Assembly: GCA_964527995.1 (NCBI GenBank)
Contig: CAZGRP010000002.1
Coordinates: forward strand, 124,001-188,000
Origin: CAZGRP01 sp964527995
GTDB taxonomy: Bacteria > Zhuqueibacterota > Zhuqueibacteria > Oceanimicrobiales > CAZGRP01
Reading direction: 5' to 3'
DNA length: 64,000 nt
The notes beneath the pieces are model-generated. The model did no database searches and was not told where the DNA came from. It saw nothing but the letters and a program-made list of their open reading frames with translations. Shown here piece after piece: positions 44,281 to 53,433 of the stretch; position 1 is the stretch's first letter; each line of letters starts with the position of its first letter. The position numbers were made by a program, and so were the translations under genes.

Positions 44281-45363
44281 ATGCGCCTCCTCGACCGCTA
44301 CATCACCCGCCGGTTTCTCTACGTCCTCCTGTTTGCCCTGGTGGCTTTCACTCTGCTCTACATCGTCTTCGACGGCGTGGAGAACCTCGATACCTACATC
44401 GATCGCGATGTGCCGCGCACTGTGGTACTGCTGTATTACGCCTACTACGTCCCTTTTGTCATCGTTCTGGTTTTCCCGGTGGCGATGTTGCTTTCCAGCC
44501 TGTTGGGGATCGGCCAACTGGCGCGTCATAACGAGCTGATTGCGATCAAGTCGTCGGGCGTCTCTCTCTATCGGACGCTGGCGCCGGTCTTCTTGACCGC
44601 GTTGCTTCTCAGTCTGGTCATGATGTACTTCGGCGAACGCATCGTGCCGTTGACCAATCAACGCAAGGCCGAACTGAAGCAGCGGTATATCGACCGAATT
44701 CCGAAGCGAGTGCCGCGGCGGGTGACGAACATTTACTACCAGGATGCTCCCAATCGTCGGCTTTTCATCGGCTATTATGACGCCCGCGCCAATCGTGCCC
44801 GCAAAGTCAGCCTGCAGGAGACCGGCCCCGACGGCCTGACCGTGCGCCGCCGTATCGATGCCGACGAGATGGTGTGGCAGGACAGCGTCTGGGTGTTGCT
44901 GCGCGGGTATACCCGCGTGCTGGACGACCACGTGGTCAAGGCGGTGGCCTTCGACTCCTTGCCGCAACCCGATCTTTCTTTGCGGCCCGACGAGGTGGCC
45001 AAGGTAGAGAAAAAGCCGGAAGAAATGTCGTATGAGGAGTTGCAGGCGTTTATCCAGGAGGTCCGCCGCAACGGCGGAGACACCGAACGCTGGCTTGTCG
45101 ATCTCCATCTGAAAATCTCGTTCCCGCTGTCTAACTTCATCATCGTTCTTCTCGGGGCCTCCCTCGCCGCCAACAAGCGCCGCAGCGGTGTGGCCATGGC
45201 CTTTTTCCTCAGTCTGTTCATCGTCTTCTTCTATTTTGGATTCATCAAGCTCGGGCAGACCCTCGGACACAGTGGAGCGCTGCCGCCGCTGCTCAGCGCC
45301 TGGCTCGGCAACATTCTGTTTTTCTTCGCGGGGGTCCTGGCCTTGGTCAAGGCGAGGAAGTGA
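44281..45363 (+). CDS. lptG: LPS export ABC permease LptG
   Basis: A 360-residue partner permease. It begins LLDRYITRRFLYVLLFALVA and has the coupling segment SSLLGIGQLARHNELIAIKSSG, a periplasmic jellyroll and a final set of three helices (LSNFIIVLLGASLAANKRRSG). It lacks the long insertion seen in LptF. The ATPase LptB and the bridge proteins LptA/C/D are not in the window. ATG 44281 is used; TTG 44278 and 44257 are in frame. It follows lptF by 72 bases and probably shares its transcript. Confidence 0.93.
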   Translation: MRLLDRYITRRFLYVLLFALVAFTLLYIVFDGVENLDTYIDRDVPRTVVLLYYAYYVPFVIVLVFPVAMLLSSLLGIGQLARHNELIAIKSSGVSLYRTLAPVFLTALLLSLVMMYFGERIVPLTNQRKAELKQRYIDRIPKRVPRRVTNIYYQDAPNRRLFIGYYDARANRARKVSLQETGPDGLTVRRRIDADEMVWQDSVWVLLRGYTRVLDDHVVKAVAFDSLPQPDLSLRPDEVAKVEKKPEEMSYEELQAFIQEVRRNGGDTERWLVDLHLKISFPLSNFIIVLLGASLAANKRRSGVAMAFFLSLFIVFFYFGFIKLGQTLGHSGALPPLLSAWLGNILFFFAGVLALVKARK

Positions 45364-45430
45364 GCGCCGCAACGGCCGGAGTCCGGGCGGCGATGTCATG
45401 GCGTGCCTTGCTGCGGGTGCAGCTCGTAGG

Positions 45431-47566
45431 CTAGAGAGTGGGTTTCTTCCGGCGGGATTCGGGGCGGCGAACCAGCGTGACGAAATACCCCTTCTTGCGG
45501 AGGCTTTGCTGAAGCTTCTCCAAGTCGACATGCGGTTTCAAAAGCACCACTGTTTCCGAGGCCTCCTCCGCAACGACGCTGTCCAAGGCCTGTCGCGACA
45601 TCAGCTCCGCCAGTAGGTAAGGGTCGCGCACGCGCAAATAGCCACCGACATACGCCAGCTCGATTTCTCCCTGTCGTTTCGCCAGGCTGTCGAACAGCAG
45701 TTCGGCCGTCTTGGGCAGCGGTGCCGTGGCGGCCTCCTCGAGCGTCCGGCGAAGCTCCTGCAACGACTGCCCGGTGTTGACGGCCCGGACGAGCGACTTC
45801 GCCGACAGGTGATAGACGACGGCATGGCCTACGGATTGAACGTCGCAAAAGGCGGCGAGAGCCAGGTGGAGGTGGAGCGGCAGGCCAGCAGGGGCAATGA
45901 TGTCGAGATTCGGTTGCACCGTGATCTTGCCGCTTGAAGGCACGGGCCGACCAGCGGGCGGGGCCTCTCCGCGCAGGATTGCGGCGCCAAAAGTCGTCTT
46001 GCGGATGGCTTCGAGGCGGCCGGCGCGGTCCAGGCCGAGATCGAGGAGAGCGAGGTAGTGCAGGCTGCGGAGCATCTTCTCGATCACGACATCGGCATCG
46101 GCTTCATACGTTTGGCTGCTGTCGTCGGGGCGCGCCGACACGGCCCTCCAGGCCCGGCTGGTGACCTCTCCGGTCAGGTGGCGGGCGGCCTCGAGAAGGT
46201 AGGCCATGTGATCGAAATCCGCATCCTGGCGACACAGGAGAAGGAAAGTCCGCAGGCTCACCCAATCGTTGTCCGGGCACTGCAGCAAGGCATCCCTGAC
46301 GAGGTAGCGCAACGACGAAACCAGGCTGCCATGCTGGCCCTGGGGCGACGGCTGAGCAGCGAAATCGGTTGCCGTGCGGGTTTCGTCCCACAATTGCATG
46401 TGGAGCCAGGTGCTGAACAGCAATCGGACTTTCTTGGGATCCGGGTCGTCGTACCAATGCTCGGCCTCCGGCATAATCGTCGCTCCCTCGAGAGAGAGGT
46501 GCAGGAAGCCAAGCTCCGTGCTCAAGGCCAGCAAGAATGCCAGCCGGTCCATATCTGAATCGGCGAAGTGGCGCAGGATACGGCCGAGGTCCTGGCGATG
46601 AGGGCCTCCTCTACGGGTGGCGCGAAGCCCCACGGAACGAATGGCCAGCAGCAGCTTCAGGATCTCGTTTTCAATTGCGGCAGCCGCCAATTCGATTCTG
46701 GCAGGCACCACTTTCTCGTGGCGGGCCCGTTTCAGCAGCTCGTATCTGCGAGCCTCCTTTTGCGCCAGGATCTGTCGCAGGAAGTGGTCGAAAATCTCGT
46801 ACGGAACGACCAGAAGACAGGAGTGGCGGCGGCCGAGGCGGAAGACCAGGCCGCAGCGTTCGAGCTCGTCCAATGGACTGAGCTTCTCCTCTCCCGAAGC
46901 CTTCGAGTAGTAGCCGAAGAGGGGGCCGATCTCGTCGCCGAAGTGTGCTCTCAGGGCCGCCAGCGGCACTCTACCCCCACAGTCAAGCAGGTGTTCGAAG
47001 ATCTTCCGAGCCGCCGGTGACAGTTGCTTGAGCAGAGCATCGACGTTCTTGCGCTCCTGAAAGAAGGCCTTGATTTCAGCCGCCATGCGGGCCGGGTGCT
47101 CCTGCTGGATTTCAGGCAGAAGGCGGCCGGCCAGCTCCAGGATGGACGCATCATCCAGGGTTTGCAGGCAGTCGATGATGTCGTGCCTTTCGGCTGGCGA
47201 GGTCACCGCTCGGCCCCGGCGCTCGGCTCGCCGCAGATAGAAGAGATACTCATCCGGGATGACAGCCTGCTGTGGGTGATCGGGAGGCAGCAGAAAAAGG
47301 AGTCCCTCGGTCGCCAGGGGCTGGAGGCGCGTTCGCTGCCCCAGAACGCTGGTGGTGCCGCCCTGGCGGGCAATCTCAGCGAGGAGATGGTCGAGCTCCG
47401 TCGGCAACCCGGAATAGGCAAGAGAAAAATTCCGCTCTCGGCTCAGATAATGTGCCACGGTGTGCAGATCGTCGAAGTTGGCCACCACCAGCGAGAGTTG
47501 CCGCCTCGCCACAAGCCACTTGATCTGCTCTTCAGGGAGCTGGCGCAGGATTTCCTCTAGCTTCAT
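45431..47566 (-). CDS. XPB-associated Helicase_C_3-domain protein
   Basis: A 711-residue cytoplasmic protein. The C-terminal third (from about residue 545, ITVQPNLDIIAPAGLPLHLHL) matches the XPB/Ssl2 N-terminal-like Helicase_C_3 domain (PF13625). The upstream part is helical with winged-helix-like segments and no ATPase motif. In actinobacteria a similar protein is encoded beside the XPB helicase, as here (48 bases apart, XPB first), so it is probably a dedicated partner for nucleotide excision or transcription-linked DNA repair. The exact role is not known. ATG 47566 is the natural start (MKLEEILRQLPEEQ). Confidence 0.82.
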   Translation of the reverse strand: MKLEEILRQLPEEQIKWLVARRQLSLVVANFDDLHTVAHYLSRERNFSLAYSGLPTELDHLLAEIARQGGTTSVLGQRTRLQPLATEGLLFLLPPDHPQQAVIPDEYLFYLRRAERRGRAVTSPAERHDIIDCLQTLDDASILELAGRLLPEIQQEHPARMAAEIKAFFQERKNVDALLKQLSPAARKIFEHLLDCGGRVPLAALRAHFGDEIGPLFGYYSKASGEEKLSPLDELERCGLVFRLGRRHSCLLVVPYEIFDHFLRQILAQKEARRYELLKRARHEKVVPARIELAAAAIENEILKLLLAIRSVGLRATRRGGPHRQDLGRILRHFADSDMDRLAFLLALSTELGFLHLSLEGATIMPEAEHWYDDPDPKKVRLLFSTWLHMQLWDETRTATDFAAQPSPQGQHGSLVSSLRYLVRDALLQCPDNDWVSLRTFLLLCRQDADFDHMAYLLEAARHLTGEVTSRAWRAVSARPDDSSQTYEADADVVIEKMLRSLHYLALLDLGLDRAGRLEAIRKTTFGAAILRGEAPPAGRPVPSSGKITVQPNLDIIAPAGLPLHLHLALAAFCDVQSVGHAVVYHLSAKSLVRAVNTGQSLQELRRTLEEAATAPLPKTAELLFDSLAKRQGEIELAYVGGYLRVRDPYLLAELMSRQALDSVVAEEASETVVLLKPHVDLEKLQQSLRKKGYFVTLVRRPESRRKKPTL

Positions 47567-47614
47567 GGTCGGCTTCTCGTTGAGCCGGTTCTGAGGGCGG
47601 CCGACGCCGCACCG

Positions 47615-49300
47615 CTACAGGATATCGATCTCATAACGGTAGCCCTGTTCGGTCAGGAACAGCTGTCGCCTGGCGGCAAACTCCTGCTCTCGCGTGTCCC
47701 GGGTAACCAGGGAGTAGAAATGCGCCTGGCAGCCCGCGGCCTTGGGACGCAGGATGCGACCCAACCGCTGCGCTTCCTCCTGCCGGGAACCAAAGGTGCC
47801 GGACACTTGAATGGCGACGTTGGCCTCCGGCAAGTCGACGGCGAAGTTAGCCACCTTCGACACCACCAGCACCTTCACGGAGCCCTTGCGGAATTCATCG
47901 TACAGGCGCAGGCGTTCGCTGTTTGGCGTTCGCCCGGTGATGAGCGGCGCGTTCACAAAGCTGGCGATCTTTTCGAGCTGGTCGATATACTGGCCGATGA
48001 CCAGGATGTGATCGCCGCGATGCTGCTCCAGAAGGCGCCGCGTGACCTCGAGCTTGCGTTCGTTTTCGGCGGCGATGCGGAACTTCTCGCGCGACGACGC
48101 CACGGCGTAGGCCATGCGCTCGCGATCCGAAGAGAAAGGCAGACGCAGCTCGTGACAGACGGCTTCGGCGATCCACCCCTGGCGCTCCAGAACCTTCCAC
48201 GGCACATCGTACCGCTTTGGCCCCACCAGGCTGAAAACATCGTCTTCGTGTCCGTCCTCGCGGATGAGGGTGGCAGTCAGGCCCAGCCGGCGCTTGGCCT
48301 GAACATCGGCAACGGCGCGGAACACCGGCGCCGGCAGCAGATGCACCTCATCGTAAATGATCAGACCCCACTCCTGGCGGTCGAACAGATCGAAGTGAAC
48401 GAAGTCCTCCTCCTTGCTGCGGCGGTAGGTCAGGATCTGGTAGGTGGCCAGAGTGACAGGACGGATTTCCTTGGCCTCGCCGCTGTATTCACCGATCTGA
48501 GACGGGTCGAGATCGGTTTTGTCGAGAAGCTCTTCCCGCCACTGCCGGATGGCCGTGATGTTGGTGCCGATGATGAGCGTGTGGCTTTTCACCTTCTCCA
48601 TGACGCCGATGCCGATGATGGTCTTGCCGGCACCACAAGGCAGCACCAGAACCCCGCTTCCACCGCGTGTGCTACCGTCGGCGTGGAAGGCGGCGACGGC
48701 TTCGAGCTGATACGGGCGCAGACGGAAAGGCCGGCCGCTCGCCGTTGTCTCGCGCAGCCGCAATTCGAGCGGGGCGCCTTCAACATAGCCGGCGAGGTCC
48801 TCCACCGGATAGCCGATCTTGATCAGGGCCTGCTTCACGAAGCCGCGGCTGCGCGGATGGATCAGCAGGCGGCGGCGGTCGAGCTGTCCCTCGATGTAGC
48901 GCAAAACGCTCTTTTGATGCAGAATCTCCACCGTGAGGAGCTCATCGTCGGATTCGAGCACGAGGTAGCCGTTATCGTGCTTGCGCAGTCGCACGCGGCC
49001 GTAGCGGCCGATGTAGTCGCGGATGTCGGTGAGTAGGTTGGCCGGCAGCTCGTACTTGCTGAATCGCTCCAGTGCTGCGATGATCTCTTCGGCATTGTGC
49101 CCGGCCGCCGCGGCGTTCCACAATGACAGCGGCGTCACCCGGTAGGTGTGCATGTGCTCCGGCGACTTCACCAGTTCAGCGAACTGGGTGAGGGCGTCGC
49201 GCGCCTCCTCGTAGCGTGGGTTGTCGGTCTCGAGGAGGATGGTGCGGTCCGATTGAACGATCAGCGGGCGTTTGGGATCGTAAGTCATCGCTTGAGCCAT
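47615..49300 (-). CDS. XPB/Rad25-family DNA repair helicase
   Basis: A 561-residue SF2 helicase. An N-terminal damage-recognition-like domain is followed by Walker A PCGAGKTIIGIGV, motif II YDEVHLLP, motif III GLTATLIREDG, then RecA-2 with VVSKVANFAVDLPEANVAIQ and motif VI QEEAQRLGRILRPK. It opens duplex DNA 3' to 5'. XPB is universal in eukaryotes and patchy in bacteria. ATG 49300 lies just after the predicted start site of the promoter at 49334-49362; the ATG at 49327 falls within it and is unlikely. It leads the operon with its Helicase_C_3 partner. Confidence 0.93.
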   Translation of the reverse strand: MAQAMTYDPKRPLIVQSDRTILLETDNPRYEEARDALTQFAELVKSPEHMHTYRVTPLSLWNAAAAGHNAEEIIAALERFSKYELPANLLTDIRDYIGRYGRVRLRKHDNGYLVLESDDELLTVEILHQKSVLRYIEGQLDRRRLLIHPRSRGFVKQALIKIGYPVEDLAGYVEGAPLELRLRETTASGRPFRLRPYQLEAVAAFHADGSTRGGSGVLVLPCGAGKTIIGIGVMEKVKSHTLIIGTNITAIRQWREELLDKTDLDPSQIGEYSGEAKEIRPVTLATYQILTYRRSKEEDFVHFDLFDRQEWGLIIYDEVHLLPAPVFRAVADVQAKRRLGLTATLIREDGHEDDVFSLVGPKRYDVPWKVLERQGWIAEAVCHELRLPFSSDRERMAYAVASSREKFRIAAENERKLEVTRRLLEQHRGDHILVIGQYIDQLEKIASFVNAPLITGRTPNSERLRLYDEFRKGSVKVLVVSKVANFAVDLPEANVAIQVSGTFGSRQEEAQRLGRILRPKAAGCQAHFYSLVTRDTREQEFAARRQLFLTEQGYRYEIDIL

Positions 49301-49333
49301 CAATCCAGCAGAAAATCGTGTGGCCATTTTATT

Positions 49334-49362
49334 AAAATAGCCACCAGCAGCGCGAAAAGCAA
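49334..49362 (-). promoter_or_regulatory. Promoter of the XPB operon
   Basis: On the minus strand TTGCTT (49362-49357), a 17-base spacer and TATTTT (49339-49334). The predicted start near 49327 leaves a leader of under 30 bases, which helps place the XPB start at 49300 or 49288. Confidence 0.55.
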
Positions 49363-49459
49363 TAGGCAAATGCACCAGCCGGTGCGCACGGAACTGCCAG
49401 TCTTTCGCCTCCGAGTTATCCATAGCGCGCCACAGGAAGGCTGGATAAGGGGCGATGCT

Positions 49460-49488
49460 TGACTCTCTGGCAGGGATGGAATACATTC
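49460..49488 (+). promoter_or_regulatory. Promoter of the flippase gene
   Basis: TTGACT at 49460-49465, a 17-base spacer and TACATT at 49483-49488. The predicted start near 49495 gives a leader of about 37 bases before ATG 49532. Confidence 0.6.
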
Positions 49489-49531
49489 AGAGACTCGTTC
49501 TTGGCTCAGGAGTGGCGAGGAAAAGGGAGTG

Positions 49532-50875
49532 ATGATGTTCTTGGAGGCCAAAAGAGGCGTTCAGACCCTCTTCGGTATGCTGCTCGACCGTTCCGCCAGG
49601 GACTTCGTTCGCGTGTTGGGCGGCGATGCACTGCGTCTCGCACTCGGATTCCTCAGCAGCATACTGATCGCCCGGGGGTTGGGTCCGGTGGGTTATGGCA
49701 GCTATGCCGTAATCGCTGCTACGGTCGCGATTCTGATGACATTCAGCGATTTCGGGCTGACGCCGTCCGCGGTTCGTTTTCTGGCCAGGGAGCCGTCCAC
49801 CCGGGAGCAGCGGCGCGTCATGGCTACCTACATGAGCCTCAAGGGAGTTTGGGCGTCTGTGACGCTGCTCGTGGCCCTGGCACTTGCCGCATGGTTCGCA
49901 CGACATGCCCTGGCGCGCCCGGCTCTGGCGGGACTGCTGCGACTCGGCTTGTTGCTGCTCTTGTCGTCTTCGCTCAGCGCTCTCGCAATGACTCTGTTTC
50001 AGGGCCTGCGTCGATTTCGAGAGTATTCTGTCCTGCAACCCCTGAATCCTGGGGTCACCCTGGTGGCGATCGCTTTGCTTGCATGGTTCGGCAGACTAAG
50101 TGTGGCCACGGTCATTCTGGTGAGCGTTGTGGCGCCGATCGTGCCTTTCGTGGTTGGAGTCCGGCTGGCCGGCCGCAGAAACCTGCCTCTTCCCGTCCGG
50201 GCCGACTTCCGTACCCCTCTCCGCACGCGCCAAATGATCCGGTTCAGCAAGTGGCTTTGGATTTCATCATTGTTCGCCACCGTCGCCAGTCTGCTCGATC
50301 TACTCCTCTTGAATCGCTATGGGCTTCCGGAAAACGTGGGCGTCTACGCCCTGGCATTGAGTCTCACCCATAAAGTGGCACTTGTGAACGGTAGCCTGAT
50401 CACTGTTCTCATGCCCAATGTCTCAGCCTTCCAGACCCGCCAGGAGTTTGAGATTTACATCACCCGCGCTTTGCGCCGCATTCTCCCGGCGGCGACGGGG
50501 CTGCTCCTGGTGGGGCTGCTCGGCGCTCGGCCCCTCATTGTCGCCATCTATGGTTTCGCCTATGCTGGAGCCGTGCCGCTCTTCGACATCCTTCTCCTCG
50601 AGGTGGTGATTCAACTCGCCGCCACCCCCTTTGTTCTTCTTGCCTATCCGCTGCAACTGCCGAAGATCCTGGCGGGATCGGAGGCGTTGAAGACGATCGT
50701 CCTCGGCGTCCTGGGTCTTTTTCTCGTCGGCAGATTTGGCCCGACGGGAATTGCTGCAGCGAAACTGGCCTCGGGCGTTGCGGGAACCGTGCTCGCCGTG
50801 ATGCTGGTCTTCGGCCGGCTGCGAGCGCTCAGGGTACGTGAAGACGAAGGGTCGAGCCCTGAAGGTACGCCATAG
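49532..50875 (+). CDS. Polysaccharide/lipid flippase of the MOP superfamily (Wzx-like)
   Basis: A 447-residue membrane protein with about 12-14 hydrophobic helices. The N-terminal LGGDALRLALGFLSSILIARGLGPVGYGSYAVIA and the helix pairing of polysaccharide transporters are clear. Family members flip lipid-linked glycans or lipids from the inner to the outer face of the cytoplasmic membrane. It converges on the glycosyltransferase/radical SAM cluster, so it is a natural candidate to export that cluster's product. Three tandem start codons (GTG 49529, ATG 49532, ATG 49535) follow AAAAGGGAG; any may be used. Confidence 0.9.
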   Translation: MMFLEAKRGVQTLFGMLLDRSARDFVRVLGGDALRLALGFLSSILIARGLGPVGYGSYAVIAATVAILMTFSDFGLTPSAVRFLAREPSTREQRRVMATYMSLKGVWASVTLLVALALAAWFARHALARPALAGLLRLGLLLLLSSSLSALAMTLFQGLRRFREYSVLQPLNPGVTLVAIALLAWFGRLSVATVILVSVVAPIVPFVVGVRLAGRRNLPLPVRADFRTPLRTRQMIRFSKWLWISSLFATVASLLDLLLLNRYGLPENVGVYALALSLTHKVALVNGSLITVLMPNVSAFQTRQEFEIYITRALRRILPAATGLLLVGLLGARPLIVAIYGFAYAGAVPLFDILLLEVVIQLAATPFVLLAYPLQLPKILAGSEALKTIVLGVLGLFLVGRFGPTGIAAAKLASGVAGTVLAVMLVFGRLRALRVREDEGSSPEGTP

Positions 50876-50934
50876 CTGCCGCGGAAGGAAGAGCCGGATA
50901 CTGGCAGAAACAGAGCCAGCGCCGGGGAGGAGGC

Positions 50935-52083
50935 CTACCCGGCGGACGCGAGGCCCCGGTACACTCGGATAAACGCCTGCGTGGTGCACTCCAGACTGTA
51001 GCGCCTCACCACCTCACTTCTGGCCAGAAGCCCCATCTGCTTGCATCGTTGGCTTTCACCAAGGAGTTCTGAAACCGCCTCAGCCAACCCAGCCGCATCT
51101 CCGGCTGGCACTGCCGATGCCGCCGGTCCGAGTTCCGGAAGGACTCCTACGGCGCTGCCAACGGTGCCTGTAGCGCAGGCAGCGGCTTCGAGCGTCACCA
51201 GGCCCAGCCCCTCGTGCAGCGACGGCAACAGACAGAGATCGGCAGAGCGATAGTAGGCCGGCAGTCTGTGGTGGGGAACGGCCCCGTGAAAGACGACGGC
51301 AGACTTCAGCCCGGAGCGAGCGGCGCAGTCCTGCAGTTCTTGGCGAAGCGGGCCATCTCCGACCAGATGGAGGCGAAGATTCGGGTACGACCGGATCAGT
51401 TTCCTCACCGTCTCGATAGAGATCGCCTGGTTTTTTACCGGAACCAGCGAGCCCACTTGCAGCAATCGCGGATGCCCGGCCAGCTCCATGGAATGGTTCG
51501 GGCCTGGATCGGGATGGAAAAGATCGGGGTCGACGCCGAGCGGCAAGACACGGATGCGAGAGCCGCTCTCTTCACCGAGGCGCCTCAGCGCCAGAGTGCG
51601 AAGATACTCTGAGCCTGCCGCAATGATGCTGGCCCGCCACAGGGAGAAGCGGACAAGCGCCCGCCCGGTCACATTGAGCTGTGCTCCGTAGTTGATGCCG
51701 GGCAGGCCCACGAGCTCTCCACCAAGCAGCGAAACGACCGATGGGATGCCCAGGCGCGCGGCTGCCAGGGTGGCCACGAATCCAGCCTCGTGGGCCCAAA
51801 GGCCATGCACGATGTCGAAGGGACTGCGGCGGTGTTCGGCCATGACGGCCGAGACAGCCCGCAGGCCGAGTGCCATGCTCGCGAGCCCAGAGGTCGCAGC
51901 ACCTCCGAGAGCATGGACGGTAACACCGAGCATCCGATACCTTCCTCTGCGATGAGGATAGCGAAGAGCAAAGGCGTGCACCTCGCGGGTCCTGGCCAGA
52001 CTCTCAGCCAGGTTGCGCTGCGCCGGGATGCACCAGTCGGTCTCCGACGAGCTAAAGCCGGGAAAGATAAGGGCGATTTTCAT
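50935..52083 (-). CDS. GT4-family glycosyltransferase A
   Basis: A 382-residue GT-B enzyme. The N-terminal domain begins MKIALIFPGFSSSETDWCIP; the C-terminal domain carries LLQVGSLVPVKNQAISIETV and the EX7E motif in HEGLGLVTLEAAACATGTVG. It should transfer a sugar from a nucleotide donor with retention. ATG 52083 fits the family; residues encoded upstream in frame are unrelated. It is the last gene of the minus-strand cluster, 129 bases after glycosyltransferase B, and meets the flippase tail to tail. Confidence 0.92.
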   Translation of the reverse strand: MKIALIFPGFSSSETDWCIPAQRNLAESLARTREVHAFALRYPHRRGRYRMLGVTVHALGGAATSGLASMALGLRAVSAVMAEHRRSPFDIVHGLWAHEAGFVATLAAARLGIPSVVSLLGGELVGLPGINYGAQLNVTGRALVRFSLWRASIIAAGSEYLRTLALRRLGEESGSRIRVLPLGVDPDLFHPDPGPNHSMELAGHPRLLQVGSLVPVKNQAISIETVRKLIRSYPNLRLHLVGDGPLRQELQDCAARSGLKSAVVFHGAVPHHRLPAYYRSADLCLLPSLHEGLGLVTLEAAACATGTVGSAVGVLPELGPAASAVPAGDAAGLAEAVSELLGESQRCKQMGLLARSEVVRRYSLECTTQAFIRVYRGLASAG

Positions 52084-52212
52084 ACGGCTCGGTCTTGCGG
52101 AAGTCGATAGGCCGTGGATTGACGGGTTGCGGTGGTCGCTCACTGCAGCGATGTTCTCCCAGTTTGCCGGGGTAGGGGTGCCCGCACCTGCGCAGCTGCA
52201 CCTTGGGCCAGG

Positions 52213-53406
52213 CTATCGGGTTCCGGAGGCCATGTTCTCCCTGCCGACGGCCTGATAGATCTCCTCCAACTTGCGCGCCATGGCGTCAAAGCTCAGGTCA
52301 CGTTGGAACTTCCGGGCAACCTGGTGTGCAAAAGGGGCGATCTCCCTCTGCTGTAGTTGGAGTGCCCGGCGGGCGAGTTCTTCGGGGTCACCACGGCGGA
52401 AAAGGAACCCATAACAGCCGGCCTCGGTGATGGCGCGAAAGGAAGGGATGTCGGTCACAACTGGGATAGCACCGCAAGCCATTGCCTCCAAAAGCGCGCA
52501 GCCACTGAATTCACGCCGACTGGCCTGGAGGAAGAAATCGGCACTGTTGTAGACAGCCTCCATTTTTCCGGCAGGAGCACGGCCGCGAAAGTGAACATGT
52601 GCGTGTAAGCCGGGCACCTGGCGAACAAAGTCCCGGAGGGCTGGCAAGAGTTCTTCTGACTTGTAGTAAAGATAGAGCTGCGCCTCGGGGCGAAAGCACA
52701 CGATCTTGGCAAAACCGCGCAGGGCTGTCAGCGGATCCTTGATCGGATGAAGGCGGGCGGTCCACAGGAAAACCGGGTCCCCGTACACTCCAGTCTGACG
52801 TCGGGCTTCGCCACGCGGTCGCATGGAGAAAGTCGTGGAGGTTTCGATCAGTTCCACGACCCTGCCTCTGTCTTCAAGAATGCCGGCTTGGGTGTAAGCC
52901 TTCGCCTGCAGGCGTGTTGTGAAGAGAACGCGGACTGCATGGCTGAAGTTGTACCTCTGGACAGCACGGGTGAGGGGGTTCGCGGCAGGGAAGCCACCGT
53001 GATAGTGAAGCAGTACCGGCGTATCCTTTCCAAGACGGCGCAAGAGCAGATGCAGGTTCCAGTTGAGCGTCACACCGTGGAAGTGAATCAGATCCGGCTT
53101 CAGCGACCGGATTCTCTCGACCGCCGGCACCGCCAGCTCATACAGGACGCGGTCCCTGTGCAGGAGATTTCCCATGGCTGCGGAGGCCCTGGCCAGCAGC
53201 GCGCCGCTACCGACGAAGTGGTATGCCACACCGTTTTCGGTCAAGCGGCAGTCGTAGGGAGCTGCATGAACCACCTCCACCCGATGACCGAGAGCGGCAA
53301 GACGGCGAGGCAGTTCGCTGTGAATGGGCACGCTGTCCAGGTAGGCCTCCGGATCAGAGTCGATCTCTAAAGGATCGTAGTGGAGGACGGCGTAACAGAG
53401 CTTCAT
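52213..53406 (-). CDS. GT4-family glycosyltransferase B
   Basis: A 397-residue GT-B enzyme beginning MKLCYAVLHYDPLEIDSD. It has HYHGGFPAANPL in the acceptor domain, then FLWTARLHPIKDPLTALRGFA and the EX7E-type EFSGCALLEAMACGAIPVVTD. It is only distantly similar to the neighbouring glycosyltransferase, so the two probably add different sugars. ATG 53406 has GAGGAC 6 bases upstream. Its substrate is unknown; the context of methyltransferases and radical SAM enzymes suggests a decorated glycan or glycolipid. Confidence 0.92.
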   Translation of the reverse strand: MKLCYAVLHYDPLEIDSDPEAYLDSVPIHSELPRRLAALGHRVEVVHAAPYDCRLTENGVAYHFVGSGALLARASAAMGNLLHRDRVLYELAVPAVERIRSLKPDLIHFHGVTLNWNLHLLLRRLGKDTPVLLHYHGGFPAANPLTRAVQRYNFSHAVRVLFTTRLQAKAYTQAGILEDRGRVVELIETSTTFSMRPRGEARRQTGVYGDPVFLWTARLHPIKDPLTALRGFAKIVCFRPEAQLYLYYKSEELLPALRDFVRQVPGLHAHVHFRGRAPAGKMEAVYNSADFFLQASRREFSGCALLEAMACGAIPVVTDIPSFRAITEAGCYGFLFRRGDPEELARRALQLQQREIAPFAHQVARKFQRDLSFDAMARKLEEIYQAVGRENMASGTR

Positions 53407-53433
53407 CGAAGTCCTCAAGGGCTGCGCATTGGC

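Noticed and set aside
47720..49036. 438-codon plus-strand frame
   Set aside because: Antisense shadow of the XPB helicase gene.
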